Of a stretch of 9,592 nucleotides of DNA, positions 1 through 6,698 are shown in pieces (the first letter of the stretch is position 1; every line of letters begins with the position of its first letter). Below the pieces are notes generated by a model. The model saw only the letters and a list, made by a program, of their open reading frames with translations, ran no database searches and had not been told where the DNA came from. Origin of the DNA: Planctomycetota bacterium (GTDB lineage: Bacteria > Planctomycetota > PUPC01 > DSUN01); assembly GCA_016872875.1 (NCBI GenBank), contig VGYW01000326.1, positions 1 through 9,592 on the forward strand. The letters are read 5' to 3'. The position numbers were made by a program, and so were the translations under genes.

Positions 1-40
1 TAAGGAGTTGCCTATGATGCACCCGGCCGGTGAAACGGAC

Positions 41-198
41 GCGGGCTCTGCTGGAGAGCAACCCGCCAGGGATAGCCGGCTGGGGTGTGGCCGAAGGGCC
101 GGAGCGGGGATGGCCCTTCGGGACTATCCCCGCCCCCCTCTGAAGCCCTTCGGCCTATCCCCCAATGCCTCTGAAAACTCCGACTGGCCGAAGGCCAG
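41..198. repeat. Cluster of hairpins and repeated modules upstream of the glycosidase gene
   Basis: No convincing gene lies in 1-306. Four foldable units are visible. (1) 41-45 pairs with 62-66, continued by 46-49 with 55-58 across a 3-nt bulge. (2) 89-98 (ggccgaaggg) pairs perfectly with 146-155, supported by ggata at 70-74 against tatcc at 156-160. (3) Nested inside it, 104-111 (gcggggat) pairs with 126-133 around a C(UUCG)G loop. (4) 185-189 pairs with 193-197 (tggcc-gaa-ggcca). The module 'gcccttcgg..ctatcccc' occurs twice as an imperfect direct repeat (113-131 and 145-163) and once inverted in pieces (70-98). This may be a structured RNA leader or a family of palindromic intergenic repeats like others in this window; I favour repeats. 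Positions 199-306 hold only a weak promoter-like pair (TTCACG at 241-246, TACTAT at 266-271, spacing 19) and the ribosome binding site of the next gene. Confidence 0.55.
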
Positions 199-306
199 CC
201 GTCTGTCCGGGTCTCTTATCTCCGAGGCCCGTTTGCCCAGTTCACGCTGAACCAGTACAGGGGGCTACTATCGCACGCGGGGAGCTTCACTGGGAAAGGA
301 CGTCGC

Positions 307-2565
307 ATGAGGGCTTTGACGAGGATCGGGCTGGTAGCGGCCATGCTTCTGGCAGCTCGGGCGTGGGCGGGGGGACTGCCCGTGTCGCTGCCCATTGACG
401 GGATCAAGGAGCTGAACGCGGGGGCCTGGGGCGGGCCGGAGCTGGACGGCCAGCGGGCCTATCGCGCGGCGCTCAAGGGCAAGGATGCCTGGCTCCGCAT
501 CCCCGCCTGGTGGGGCGAGGGGGCGAGGCCGCCGAAGGGCGCGCGTTACGTCGTCGAGGTCACGTTCAAGGACGTTGCCGACGCCCCGGTGGTCGCCGAG
601 GCGTTCAACGCGCTGGGCAGCTACTACGGCCGCCGCGAGCTCCACCGCTTCGGGGGCACGAAGGACGGCCAGTGGAAGGTGGCCCAGGTGCCGGTGAGCT
701 GGGACCTGATTGTGCTGCCGAAGGGCTCGAAGCTGGCAGAGCTGGCGTTCCGCGCGCCAGCCGACGTGCCGATCTCCAAGCTGGAGGTCCGCGCGGCGAA
801 GCTGCCGGAGGACCAGGCGCGCTACGAGGCCGAATCGCGGGCCTGGGTGGCAAAGGGCCAGGCGGCCAAGGCCGCGGCCGCGGAGCAGATGAACGCGGAC
901 CAAAGCCCCGGCATTCCCGATGCGTTCAAGGGCAAGGCCATCGTGCCATACGTCCGCTCCTACTACGACCGCATCTACCCCAACAGCGCGCCGAAGAAGG
1001 GCGAGGTCGGGGCGGCCATCCACGTGCGCATGGCCCGAAACGAGTTCGAGCCAGGCACGTTCGCTGTCTACGCCCAGGAAGACCTGAGCGGCGTGGACTT
1101 CGCGGTATCGGAGCTTGCCGGGCCGTCGGGCAAGCTGGCGTGCGAGATACGCCGCCACACCGCGGAGTACGCCCTTGAGCCCAAAGGCAAGACCCTGGCC
1201 TGGGCGCCGCAGCGCCTCTGGCCCGCCTTCCCAGCCGCCGTCAAGAAGGGGCAATCGGCCTGGTTCTGGCTCACCATTCGCACACTCGGCGAGGCGAGCC
1301 AGCCGGGGAAGTATCGCGGCAAGGTCACAATCAGCGCCGGGCCGCAGACCGCCGAGCTGCCGCTCCAGGTCGAGGTCCTGCCCATCACGCTCCTCACGAT
1401 GGACGAAGCGGGCCTGCGGATGGGCGGGTGCGTGACCGGCCTCGCCTCCGCCGGCGAAATGGCCACCATGCGCGACCACAATCACAACATGGTCAACCTC
1501 TGGTTCGCAGGCGTCCAGCCCGAAATGAAGAAGGAGGGCGACCGCATCGCCCTCGACTTCCACTACCTCGACGACTGGATGGCGCTCGCGAAGGAGAACG
1601 GCCAGGGCGGCATCGTGTGGTTCCTGGGCGGGAACCCGAACGGCTACCCGCAGACCCTCTCGATGGAGCGCGACCTCTACGGCCTGATGTGCGGCTCGCG
1701 CGAGGAGTACTTCAAGAAGGTCGGCTCGAAGGAGCTTCGCGGAAAGGTGCTGCCAGAGGTCCGCGAGCACGTCAAGCGCTGGCTCCAGGACGTTGTGGCC
1801 CACGCGAAGGAGAAAGGCTGGCCAGAGCTCATCTTCACCCCCTTTGATGAGCCGGCCAAGTGGGCCTACCCCGAGCCGCGGGCCGACAAGAGCTACCCCT
1901 ACGCCATCGGCTGCGGGCCGTGGATACGCGACCATTTCAAGGACGCCTGCGCCCTCATCCACGAGGCCGTGCCGGGCACGAAGGTCTACGTCTCGATGCA
2001 CCGCAACTTCCACCGCAAGGTCCACGGCACCGACGGGCGGGTGGGGGAGATTTTCATCCCCGACTGCGACGTCATCTGCACCAACGCCATCGAGGAGGAC
2101 CACGAGCTTGGGAACAAGGTGCGGAACGCGGGCAAGGTTTTCTGGCAGTACTCGGGCAACCGCAGCCGCCGCTTCGGCTTCGGCTTCTACTTCGCCGCCT
2201 GGGACTCCCGCGGCTCGCTCTGCTGGGCCTACAACTGGGGCAAGCGGTTCGACGTCACGGAAGGCTCGAACTGGCAGTACGCCTGGTGCTCCCCCTTTGA
2301 GACCATTCTGACGCCCGACTACGAGGAGCTGCGCGAGGCCTGGGACGACCGCCGCTATGTCGAGACCGCGAAGGCCGCCGCCAAGGCCGCGGGAGCGGAC
2401 ATCTCGGCCCTCCTCGCCCAGATTCGCACCGAGACCCTTGCCAACCAGGGCACCGGCGGCCGCGACCTCGTCAACGACTTCTGGGAAGAGGGCCGCCAGG
2501 CCAACAAGATGGACCACTGGCGCGACCTGCTGGCCAAGAAGATCATCGAGCTGGCCCGGAAGTAG
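307..2565 (+). CDS. Secreted DUF4091/GH123-like glycoside hydrolase
   Basis: A 752-aa exported protein. It opens with a Sec-type signal peptide: Arg residues at 2 and 6, a hydrophobic run at about 7-17, and an AWA cleavage site after residue 21. Residues of about 25-230 form an N-terminal region I cannot assign. From about 230 a beta-sandwich-like part begins (RMARNEFEPGTFAVYA near 241-256, as seen before DUF4091 domains). The probable TIM-barrel catalytic domain runs from about 365 to 690. It contains TPFDEP with adjacent D514-E515, matching the Asp-Glu pair that GH123 beta-N-acetylgalactosaminidases use for substrate-assisted catalysis, and the family-typical closing motif LREAWDDRRYVE at 675-686. 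An AAAGGA ribosome site sits 6 nt before the ATG, which together with the signal peptide fixes the start. It probably cleaves an amino-sugar polymer outside the cytoplasm; the substrate is unknown. Its 3' end overlaps the opposing DUF433 gene by 23 bp. The family call is fairly sure, the enzymatic activity is inference. Confidence 0.82.
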   Translation: MRALTRIGLVAAMLLAARAWAGGLPVSLPIDGIKELNAGAWGGPELDGQRAYRAALKGKDAWLRIPAWWGEGARPPKGARYVVEVTFKDVADAPVVAEAFNALGSYYGRRELHRFGGTKDGQWKVAQVPVSWDLIVLPKGSKLAELAFRAPADVPISKLEVRAAKLPEDQARYEAESRAWVAKGQAAKAAAAEQMNADQSPGIPDAFKGKAIVPYVRSYYDRIYPNSAPKKGEVGAAIHVRMARNEFEPGTFAVYAQEDLSGVDFAVSELAGPSGKLACEIRRHTAEYALEPKGKTLAWAPQRLWPAFPAAVKKGQSAWFWLTIRTLGEASQPGKYRGKVTISAGPQTAELPLQVEVLPITLLTMDEAGLRMGGCVTGLASAGEMATMRDHNHNMVNLWFAGVQPEMKKEGDRIALDFHYLDDWMALAKENGQGGIVWFLGGNPNGYPQTLSMERDLYGLMCGSREEYFKKVGSKELRGKVLPEVREHVKRWLQDVVAHAKEKGWPELIFTPFDEPAKWAYPEPRADKSYPYAIGCGPWIRDHFKDACALIHEAVPGTKVYVSMHRNFHRKVHGTDGRVGEIFIPDCDVICTNAIEEDHELGNKVRNAGKVFWQYSGNRSRRFGFGFYFAAWDSRGSLCWAYNWGKRFDVTEGSNWQYAWCSPFETILTPDYEELREAWDDRRYVETAKAAAKAAGADISALLAQIRTETLANQGTGGRDLVNDFWEEGRQANKMDHWRDLLAKKIIELARK

Positions 2566-2758
2566 AACAGGCGATGCAGGCCAGAATGTCGGCTTCCTCA
2601 AGCCCGGGGTAGTCCTCCAGAATCTCCTGGACCGTCATCCCGCTGGCCAGGAAGTCGAGGATGAGCGACACCCAGATGCGGTGCCCGCGAATGCACGGCT
2701 TGCCGAAGCAGATGCTCGGATTGATCGAGATGCGCGCCAACAGGTCTTCCCGCGTCAT
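2543..2758 (-). CDS. DUF433 family protein (VapB45-like antitoxin), apparently solitary
   Basis: A 71-aa protein beginning MTREDLLARISINP. It carries the DUF433 core: NPSICFGKPCIRGHRIWVS, then LILDFLASGMTVQEILEDYPGLEEADI, where the last part is a helix-turn-helix-like segment. I start it at the ATG 2756-2758 because AAGGAG (2765-2770, minus strand) lies at ideal spacing. An upstream in-frame ATG at 2798-2800 lies ahead of the transcription start predicted from the promoter at 2801-2829. DUF433 proteins are usually the antitoxin partner of a PIN-like DUF5615 toxin encoded just downstream. Here the downstream position is occupied by the end of the glycosidase gene on the other strand, with a 23-bp overlap, so the toxin is missing. 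The C-terminus after 'EADILACIAC' reads STSGPAR and ends abruptly, which looks slightly shortened or frame-altered against the family. It may be a relic or a free-standing regulator. Confidence 0.85.
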   Translation of the reverse strand: MTREDLLARISINPSICFGKPCIRGHRIWVSLILDFLASGMTVQEILEDYPGLEEADILACIACSTSGPAR

Positions 2759-2800
2759 CGCAAGCTCCTTGATGCCCACGGGCCGCCACGCCCTGTTCAT

Positions 2801-2829
2801 ACCCTACTGCCCTGGCTAGCAGAAGTCAA
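2801..2829 (-). promoter_or_regulatory. Candidate sigma70-type promoter for the DUF433 gene
   Basis: On the minus strand TTGACT (2824-2829) is followed after 17 nt by TAGGGT (2801-2806). The -35 box matches TTGACA at 5 of 6 positions with ideal spacing; the -10 box is a GC-rich variant at 3-4 of 6. Transcription would begin near 2794, about 36 nt before the ATG at 2758, leaving room for the AAGGAG site. Confidence 0.45.
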
Positions 2830-2875
2830 GCGGGAGGGGTATGGCCCCTAATCCTGCTGCTGGACATTGTGCCTC

Positions 2876-3067
2876 TGAGCTCCGAAGGAGCGTACTATAG
2901 CAGCCCAGGGAAACGCCCTGGGAAACGGCGCGCACACCATCTTAGCCCTGAAAGGGCGTACTACCGGCGATGCGCGAAGTACGCCCTTTCAGGGCTATGC
3001 GTGGGGGCCCCGCCAGTTCCCAGGGCGTTGCCCTGGGCTGATATAGTACGCCCCGTAGGGGCTCCGA
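2876..3067. repeat. Nested palindromic repeat element with about 50-bp inverted arms
   Basis: The outer arms, about 2876-2924 and 3017-3067, are near-perfect inverted copies of each other. Each arm is built from small palindromes: gctcc-gaa-ggagc at 2879-2891 and gcccc-gta-ggggc at 3050-3062, both joined to a 'gtactata' motif, then cccaggg-n5-ccctggg at 2904-2922 and 3019-3037. Inside the arms is a perfect 20-bp inverted repeat, tagccctgaaagggcgtact at 2943-2962 against 2978-2997, with a 15-nt spacer. The block has no coding potential of its own, although a reading frame from the sulfatase happens to stay open through it. Its modular palindromes resemble multicopy intergenic elements (REP/MITE-like). 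No transposase is present. Confidence 0.85.
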
Positions 3068-3112
3068 GCAGGGCGCCAGGATTGGGGGCCATACGCAAGC
3101 GCGAGGACAGGC

Positions 3113-3140
3113 TTGCATTTCCTAGGCCACCGGCTACACT
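3113..3140 (+). promoter_or_regulatory. Weak candidate promoter for the sulfatase gene
   Basis: TTGCAT (3113-3118) and TACACT (3135-3140) are separated by 16 nt. The -35 match is poor (3 of 6) and the -10 moderate (4 of 6). Transcription would begin near 3147, exactly where the first copy of the tandem 32-bp repeat begins, so the leader of about 97 nt would consist of that repeat pair and the sequence between the copies. Confidence 0.3.
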
Positions 3141-3146
3141 TGGAGG

Positions 3147-3251
3147 GGTCCGCATTGGAGTTGTCCCGCCATGCGCCAACACTCCCTCCACGCGGGGCAG
3201 TGACGCCCCGCCTACGAGCGGTCCGCACTGGAGTTGTCCTGCCATGCGCCA
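3147..3251 (+). repeat. Tandem 32-bp direct repeat with a hairpin between the copies
   Basis: Copies at 3147-3178 and 3220-3251 differ at only two positions (ggtccgca[t/c]tggagtt... and gtc[c/t]tgcc). Each carries 'ggag', then 'gccatgcgcca', i.e. a ribosome-site-like motif about 10 nt before an ATG. Between them lies a perfect 7-bp hairpin, gcggggc-agtgac-gccccgc (3192-3211). The ATG in copy one (3171) opens a 10-codon frame that stops at 3201-3203. The ATG in copy two (3244) is the start I assign to the sulfatase. The unit looks like a dispersed intergenic repeat that now forms the 5' end of the gene. Confidence 0.8.
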
Positions 3252-4803
3252 TCCTCCGCTCAGCCGCCGAACCGCACTTCAAGTGGGACTGGGGGGTATT
3301 GCTATGGCCACCCTCGGGGGCGCGAAGCGCCCGAACATCCTTCTGCTGATGACCGACCAGCACAGGGGCGATTGCGTCGGGGCCGACGGGAACAAGGCCA
3401 TCCGCACGCCGCACCTCGACCGCATCGCGGGCGAGGGCGTGCTGTTCCGCTGCGCCTACACGTCGGTGCCCTCGTGCACGCCGGCGCGGGCGGGGCTTCT
3501 CACGGGCCTTTCGCCCTGGCACCACGGGATGCTCGGCTATGGCCGCGTGGCCGACGCCTACCGCAACGAGAAGCCGAAGATGCTCCGCGAGGCGGGCTAC
3601 CAGACCCTCGGCATCGGCAAGATGCACTGGTTCCCGCAGCGGCACCTCCACGGCTTCCACAAGACCATCCTCGACGAATCGGGCCGCAGCGAAACGCCCG
3701 GCTTCGTGAGCGACTATCGCCAGTGGTTTCGCCAGCAGGCCCCTGACAGCAACCCCGACGCCACGGGGATCGGCTGGAACGCCTATGCCGCCAAGCCCTA
3801 CGCCCTCGACGAACGTCTCCACCCGACCCGCTGGACGGGCGACAGGGCGGTCGAGTTCATCCAGGGCTACAAGGGCGAGGAGCCGTTCTTCCTCAAGGTC
3901 TCCTTCGCCCGCCCCCACAGCCCCTACGACCCGCCCGAGCGGTTCTGGAAGCTCTACGAGGGCGCCGATCTGCCGAAGGCCGTGGTGGGCAAGTGGGTGG
4001 GTGGTGGCACAGGCGTCCCGCCTGTGGGCACAGGCAAGATGCCTGTGCCACCGCGCGGCGCGAAGCTGGCGGCCGACACCTGGCGCGGTGACCTGGGCGC
4101 GGAGCAGGTGCGGCGCTCGCGCCAGGGCTACTATGGCTCAGTGACCTTCATAGACGAGCAGGTCGGCCGCATCCTCGATGCCCTTGAAAAGCGCGGCTGG
4201 CTAGAGGACACGCTGATCCTGATGACGAGCGACCACGGCGATATGACTGGCGACCACCACCTGTGGCGGAAGACCTATGCCTACGAGGCCTCGGCCCGCA
4301 TCCCCATGCTCATCCGCTGGGGCGGCAACTTCCTCGACGCGAAGCGTGGGCAAGTGCTCCGACAGCCCGTCGAGCTGCGCGACGTGTTGCCCACCTTCCT
4401 CGACGCGGCGGGCGTGGCGGCCGACCCGAAGCGCTTCGATGGCCGCTCAATGCTCGACCTCGTCCGCGGCAAGACCCAGGGCTGGCGGGAGTGGATTGAC
4501 CTGGAGCACGACGTCTGCTACGCCCCCGAGAACCACTGGAACGCCCTCACCGATGGCCGCCGGAAGTACATCTACCACGCCCTGCACGGCGAACAGCAGC
4601 TCTTCGACCTGGCGGCCGACCCGGGCGAGTTGAACGACCTGGCCTCCGACCCCGCGCACGTGGCCACATTGCGCCACTGGCGGGGCCGGCTGGTCGAGCA
4701 CTTCGCCGAGCGCGGCGCACCATTCCTCGCCAACGGCGACCTCGCCCCTCGCCCCAATCGCCTTCTCTACAGCCCAAATTATCCGGGTACCATGAGACGG
4801 TAG
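3244..4803 (+). CDS. Exported sulfatase (S1 family, Cys-type formylglycine)
   Basis: A 519-aa sulfatase of usual length. The N-terminus has SRRTALQ (7-13) and a hydrophobic stretch to A27, a Tat-like signal, which supports the ATG at 3244. Reading further upstream would only translate repeat DNA; the internal ATG at 3304 is a weaker alternative. Family residues are in place: metal ligands in TDQH (D38, Q39), the signature C78-T-P-A-R82 whose Cys is normally oxidised to formylglycine, K126 and H128 in GKMH, H225 in RPHSP, and D330-H-G-D333 with K343 after it. It should hydrolyse a sulfate ester on a glycan or aryl compound outside the cytoplasm; the substrate cannot be read. It needs a formylglycine-generating enzyme encoded elsewhere. 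Residues 254-270 (GGTGVPPVGTGKMPVPP) are foreign-looking and encoded by a palindromic insertion. It ends 17 bp from the convergent flavoprotein gene. Confidence 0.92.
   Translation: MRHPPLSRRTALQVGLGGIAMATLGGAKRPNILLLMTDQHRGDCVGADGNKAIRTPHLDRIAGEGVLFRCAYTSVPSCTPARAGLLTGLSPWHHGMLGYGRVADAYRNEKPKMLREAGYQTLGIGKMHWFPQRHLHGFHKTILDESGRSETPGFVSDYRQWFRQQAPDSNPDATGIGWNAYAAKPYALDERLHPTRWTGDRAVEFIQGYKGEEPFFLKVSFARPHSPYDPPERFWKLYEGADLPKAVVGKWVGGGTGVPPVGTGKMPVPPRGAKLAADTWRGDLGAEQVRRSRQGYYGSVTFIDEQVGRILDALEKRGWLEDTLILMTSDHGDMTGDHHLWRKTYAYEASARIPMLIRWGGNFLDAKRGQVLRQPVELRDVLPTFLDAAGVAADPKRFDGRSMLDLVRGKTQGWREWIDLEHDVCYAPENHWNALTDGRRKYIYHALHGEQQLFDLAADPGELNDLASDPAHVATLRHWRGRLVEHFAERGAPFLANGDLAPRPNRLLYSPNYPGTMRR
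4003..4052 (+). repeat. Palindromic repeat inserted in frame inside the sulfatase gene
   Basis: Perfect 12-bp terminal arms, ggtggcacaggc (4003-4014) and its reverse complement (4041-4052), enclose a second palindrome, gcctgtg (4020-4026) with cacaggc (4029-4035). The segment ggcacaggc also recurs directly at 4006-4014 and 4027-4035. In the sulfatase frame it reads GGTGVPPVGTGKMPVPP, residues 254-270, a Gly/Pro/Val-rich peptide unlike the acidic and basic sequence around it. It lies between the H225 region and the GYYGSVTFIDEQ helix, probably in a surface loop. All catalytic motifs on both sides remain in frame. Confidence 0.85.
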
Positions 4804-4820
4804 GGCCCAGCACAAGCCAT

Positions 4821-5390
4821 TCAAGAGGCGAGGGCCTTGCCGAGGTCGGCGGCTTCCTTGAGGAGGGGGCGGTTCTTCCGCACCTCGCCCGCCTTCCACG
4901 CGGTGCCGTAGACAGTCCCGGCGATCTTCACGTCTATGAAGTTGAAGGCGTCCTGGAAGCAGCGGAGGGCGTTGACGCCGCCGGCGCTGAAGACGTCGGG
5001 CGCGCCGTAGGTGAGGATGATGCCGGCCTTCTTGCCGGTGAGGGCATGGCCCTTCGGGCTGGCCAGGGCGTAGCAGCGGTCGAGGAAGGTCTTCATCTGG
5101 GCGGACATGTTAGCCCAGTAGACGGGCGAGGCGAGGAGGAGTGCGTCGGCCCCCTTGAGCTTGGGGTAGAGGGCCTGCATGTCGTCCTTGATCACGCAGC
5201 CCCTGCCGAGCTTGCGCTGGCAGGAGTCGCAGGCGGTGCAGGCCCGGATGCTGAGGCCCTGGAGGTAGACGCTTTCGACGCTCGCCCCCGCTGCCCTGGC
5301 CGCCTTTGCGGCCTCGGCGGCGAGAATGGCGCTGTTGCCCCGCTTCCGCGGGCTGCCGAGGAGGATGAGCAGCTTCTTCTTCTCTGCCAT
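4821..5390 (-). CDS. Iron-sulfur flavoprotein / NADPH-dependent FMN reductase family
   Basis: A 189-aa cytoplasmic flavodoxin-fold protein. Residues 7-20 (LLILLGSPRKRGNS) form the first beta strand and the FMN phosphate loop. The SPVYWANMSAQMKTFLDR segment contributes the second flavin loop and dimer helix. Between them is a compact cysteine motif, C51-x2-C54-x2-C57-x7-C65, which in archaeal and bacterial iron-sulfur flavoproteins binds a 4Fe-4S cluster. It probably shuttles electrons from ferredoxin or NAD(P)H to an unknown acceptor. An AGGAG site 6-7 nt upstream fixes the ATG at 5390; the open frame upstream of it translates a GATG-rich repeat. It lies 90 bp after the carboxypeptidase on the same strand and may be co-transcribed with it, although a hairpin with a T-run lies between. 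It ends convergent to the sulfatase. Confidence 0.87.
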   Translation of the reverse strand: MAEKKKLLILLGSPRKRGNSAILAAEAAKAARAAGASVESVYLQGLSIRACTACDSCQRKLGRGCVIKDDMQALYPKLKGADALLLASPVYWANMSAQMKTFLDRCYALASPKGHALTGKKAGIILTYGAPDVFSAGGVNALRCFQDAFNFIDVKIAGTVYGTAWKAGEVRKNRPLLKEAADLGKALAS

Positions 5391-5402
5391 CGTCTTCTCC
5401 TG

Positions 5403-5478
5403 AAAAAGAGGGAGGATGGATGGGTGGATGGATGTCAGACGCATCGAGTCTTTCATTCATCCATTCATCCACCCATCC
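5403..5478 (-). terminator. GATG-repeat hairpin with T-run between carboxypeptidase and flavoprotein genes
   Basis: Positions 5418-5434 (GATG/GGTG units) and 5462-5478 are inverted copies over 17 bp with one G.T pair. Read on the minus strand, the hairpin follows the carboxypeptidase stop (5481-5483) and is followed about 10 nt later by TTTTT (5403-5407). This could be an intrinsic terminator or a partial attenuator ahead of the flavoprotein gene. The gap between stem and T-run is longer than usual, and the arms could equally be a microsatellite-like repeat. Confidence 0.4.
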
Positions 5479-5480
5479 AA

Positions 5481-6698
5481 TCATCCCCCTTGGTTGCGGT
5501 CGTTCACCCCCCCTTCGAGATAGCGGCGGATGGCCTTGGCGAGGTCGTGGCCGAAGGCGCGAGCGGTTTCGGCGGTGACGGTTTGGCCGCCGGCGTTGGC
5601 GTAGGGGAGCTCGAAGCTGGCGACGAGGCGGACCCCGGGCAGCTCGCCGGCCCAACGGCTGAAGCTCCTGCCCGCCCCGTAGTTGGCCTTCGTGTTCCAC
5701 GCCTTGCCGTAGGGGAGGTTGCTCGCGGCGCGATAGGGGAGGGGGCCTGCGGCGGCGGCTTCGAGAATCTTGCCGAAGGCGCATTGCTGCTCCCACATGG
5801 CGCGGGCTTCGGAGCCGACGATGTAGATGTCCTCGTTGTGCGCCCCGCGGATGTGGGGGCAGTGGATGTCGAAGGCGAGCTTGAGGCGTCCGTCGGCCCA
5901 CTTCGGCGCGAGGTCGCGGAGGGCGCGGGTCTCGGGGTAGATGCCGTCCTCCGCGTAGTCGCGGTTGTGGTCGTGCGGCTTGCGGTTCTTCCCCTGGTCG
6001 CCATCCTCCACCCCGTCCTTGTCGGTGAACGGGATGAGCATGGCCTCGACGTGTTGGCGGAACCAGCGGCCGTCGGGAGTGTCGGCGAGCATCGCCTCGA
6101 TGACGCCCTCCATCGCGAAGCTGGCGAGGGATTCGCAGCAGTGGTGGCGCGCGGTGAGGAGGATGCGGTGGTCGGGGGAGGGCTCGAGCCTGCCGACGTG
6201 GAGGCGCTCGACCTCGCGCCCCTTGCGCGAGCGGCAGAGGCTGAGCAGCTTCAGGTGCGGGTGGTTGAGCCAGCGGTTCAGGAACGCCTTCAGGTCGGCC
6301 TCGAAGTATGGGATAGCGAAGCAGAAGCGCACCTCGGAGGCGTCGGGCGGGAAGGCGTAGGCGAAGGTCTGCCCCTTGACCGCGGCGGCGCCGAGCCACG
6401 ACCATTTCTTCCCGCCATCGGTGCTGACGGCCGGGCCGCGGACGCCGATGACGTTGCCATTGGTAAAACGGAAGGTCAGCGTTCGCCCCGGCGCCCCGCG
6501 CACGCGGAAGTGCCACCAGAACCAGTGGCCCGCCGTGTCGCGGAGGTCCTGATGAAGAACCACCTCGTCCCCCTCGACCTTCTCGATGACGGCGTTGCCG
6601 CCTGGGAACGCGGAGTCCACCGTGATGCCCTCGGCCCGGGCAGCCAGGACGCAGAGAGCAAGCCCGAGGCAGACGAGAAGGGCGGTGGCTTCATTCAT
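5481..6698 (-). CDS. Secreted M14 metallocarboxypeptidase with CCP-like N-terminal domain
   Basis: A 405-aa protein. The signal peptide has its hydrophobic core at about 6-20 and ARA before cleavage after residue 22. Residues of about 30-145 resemble the beta-sandwich preceding the catalytic domain in cytosolic carboxypeptidases (WFWWHFRV at 59-66; FCFAIPYFEADLKAFL at 125-140). The M14 domain follows: zinc ligands H186-x2-E189 in RHHCCES, N245-R246 for the substrate carboxylate, H279 in FDIHCPH as third ligand, and E363 in SFELPY as catalytic Glu. All key residues are present, so it should be an active zinc peptidase trimming C-terminal residues, or an amidase of the same fold acting on cell wall or extracellular peptides. 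AAGGAG 7 nt upstream sets the start. The ATG lies inside the end of the thioesterase gene (8-bp overlap), so the two are translationally coupled. Export separates it from the tubulin-modifying eukaryotic relatives. Confidence 0.9.
   Translation of the reverse strand: MNEATALLVCLGLALCVLAARAEGITVDSAFPGGNAVIEKVEGDEVVLHQDLRDTAGHWFWWHFRVRGAPGRTLTFRFTNGNVIGVRGPAVSTDGGKKWSWLGAAAVKGQTFAYAFPPDASEVRFCFAIPYFEADLKAFLNRWLNHPHLKLLSLCRSRKGREVERLHVGRLEPSPDHRILLTARHHCCESLASFAMEGVIEAMLADTPDGRWFRQHVEAMLIPFTDKDGVEDGDQGKNRKPHDHNRDYAEDGIYPETRALRDLAPKWADGRLKLAFDIHCPHIRGAHNEDIYIVGSEARAMWEQQCAFGKILEAAAAGPLPYRAASNLPYGKAWNTKANYGAGRSFSRWAGELPGVRLVASFELPYANAGGQTVTAETARAFGHDLAKAIRRYLEGGVNDRNQGG

Noticed and set aside
14..250. 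Possible 78-aa small gene beginning ATGATG, with TAAGGAG at 1-7 at ideal spacing
   Set aside because: The ribosome site is good, but the translation is Arg/Pro/Gly-rich with no recognisable domain, and most of it runs through the inverted and direct repeats of 41-198, whose pairing explains the sequence better than coding does.
268..2601. 777-aa open frame on the minus strand opposite the glycosidase
   Set aside because: It mirrors the third-position GC bias of the real gene on the plus strand, shows no domain, and is rich in Leu/Ala/Val/Arg as expected of a high-GC antisense shadow.
2869..3243. In-frame N-terminal extension of the sulfatase
   Set aside because: It translates only palindromic and tandem repeat DNA, places about 125 residues before a clear Tat-like signal, and crosses the candidate promoter.
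2876..3251. CRISPR array
   Set aside because: Repeats are palindromic modules of differing sequence with irregular spacing, only two copies of the 32-bp unit exist, and there is no cas gene.
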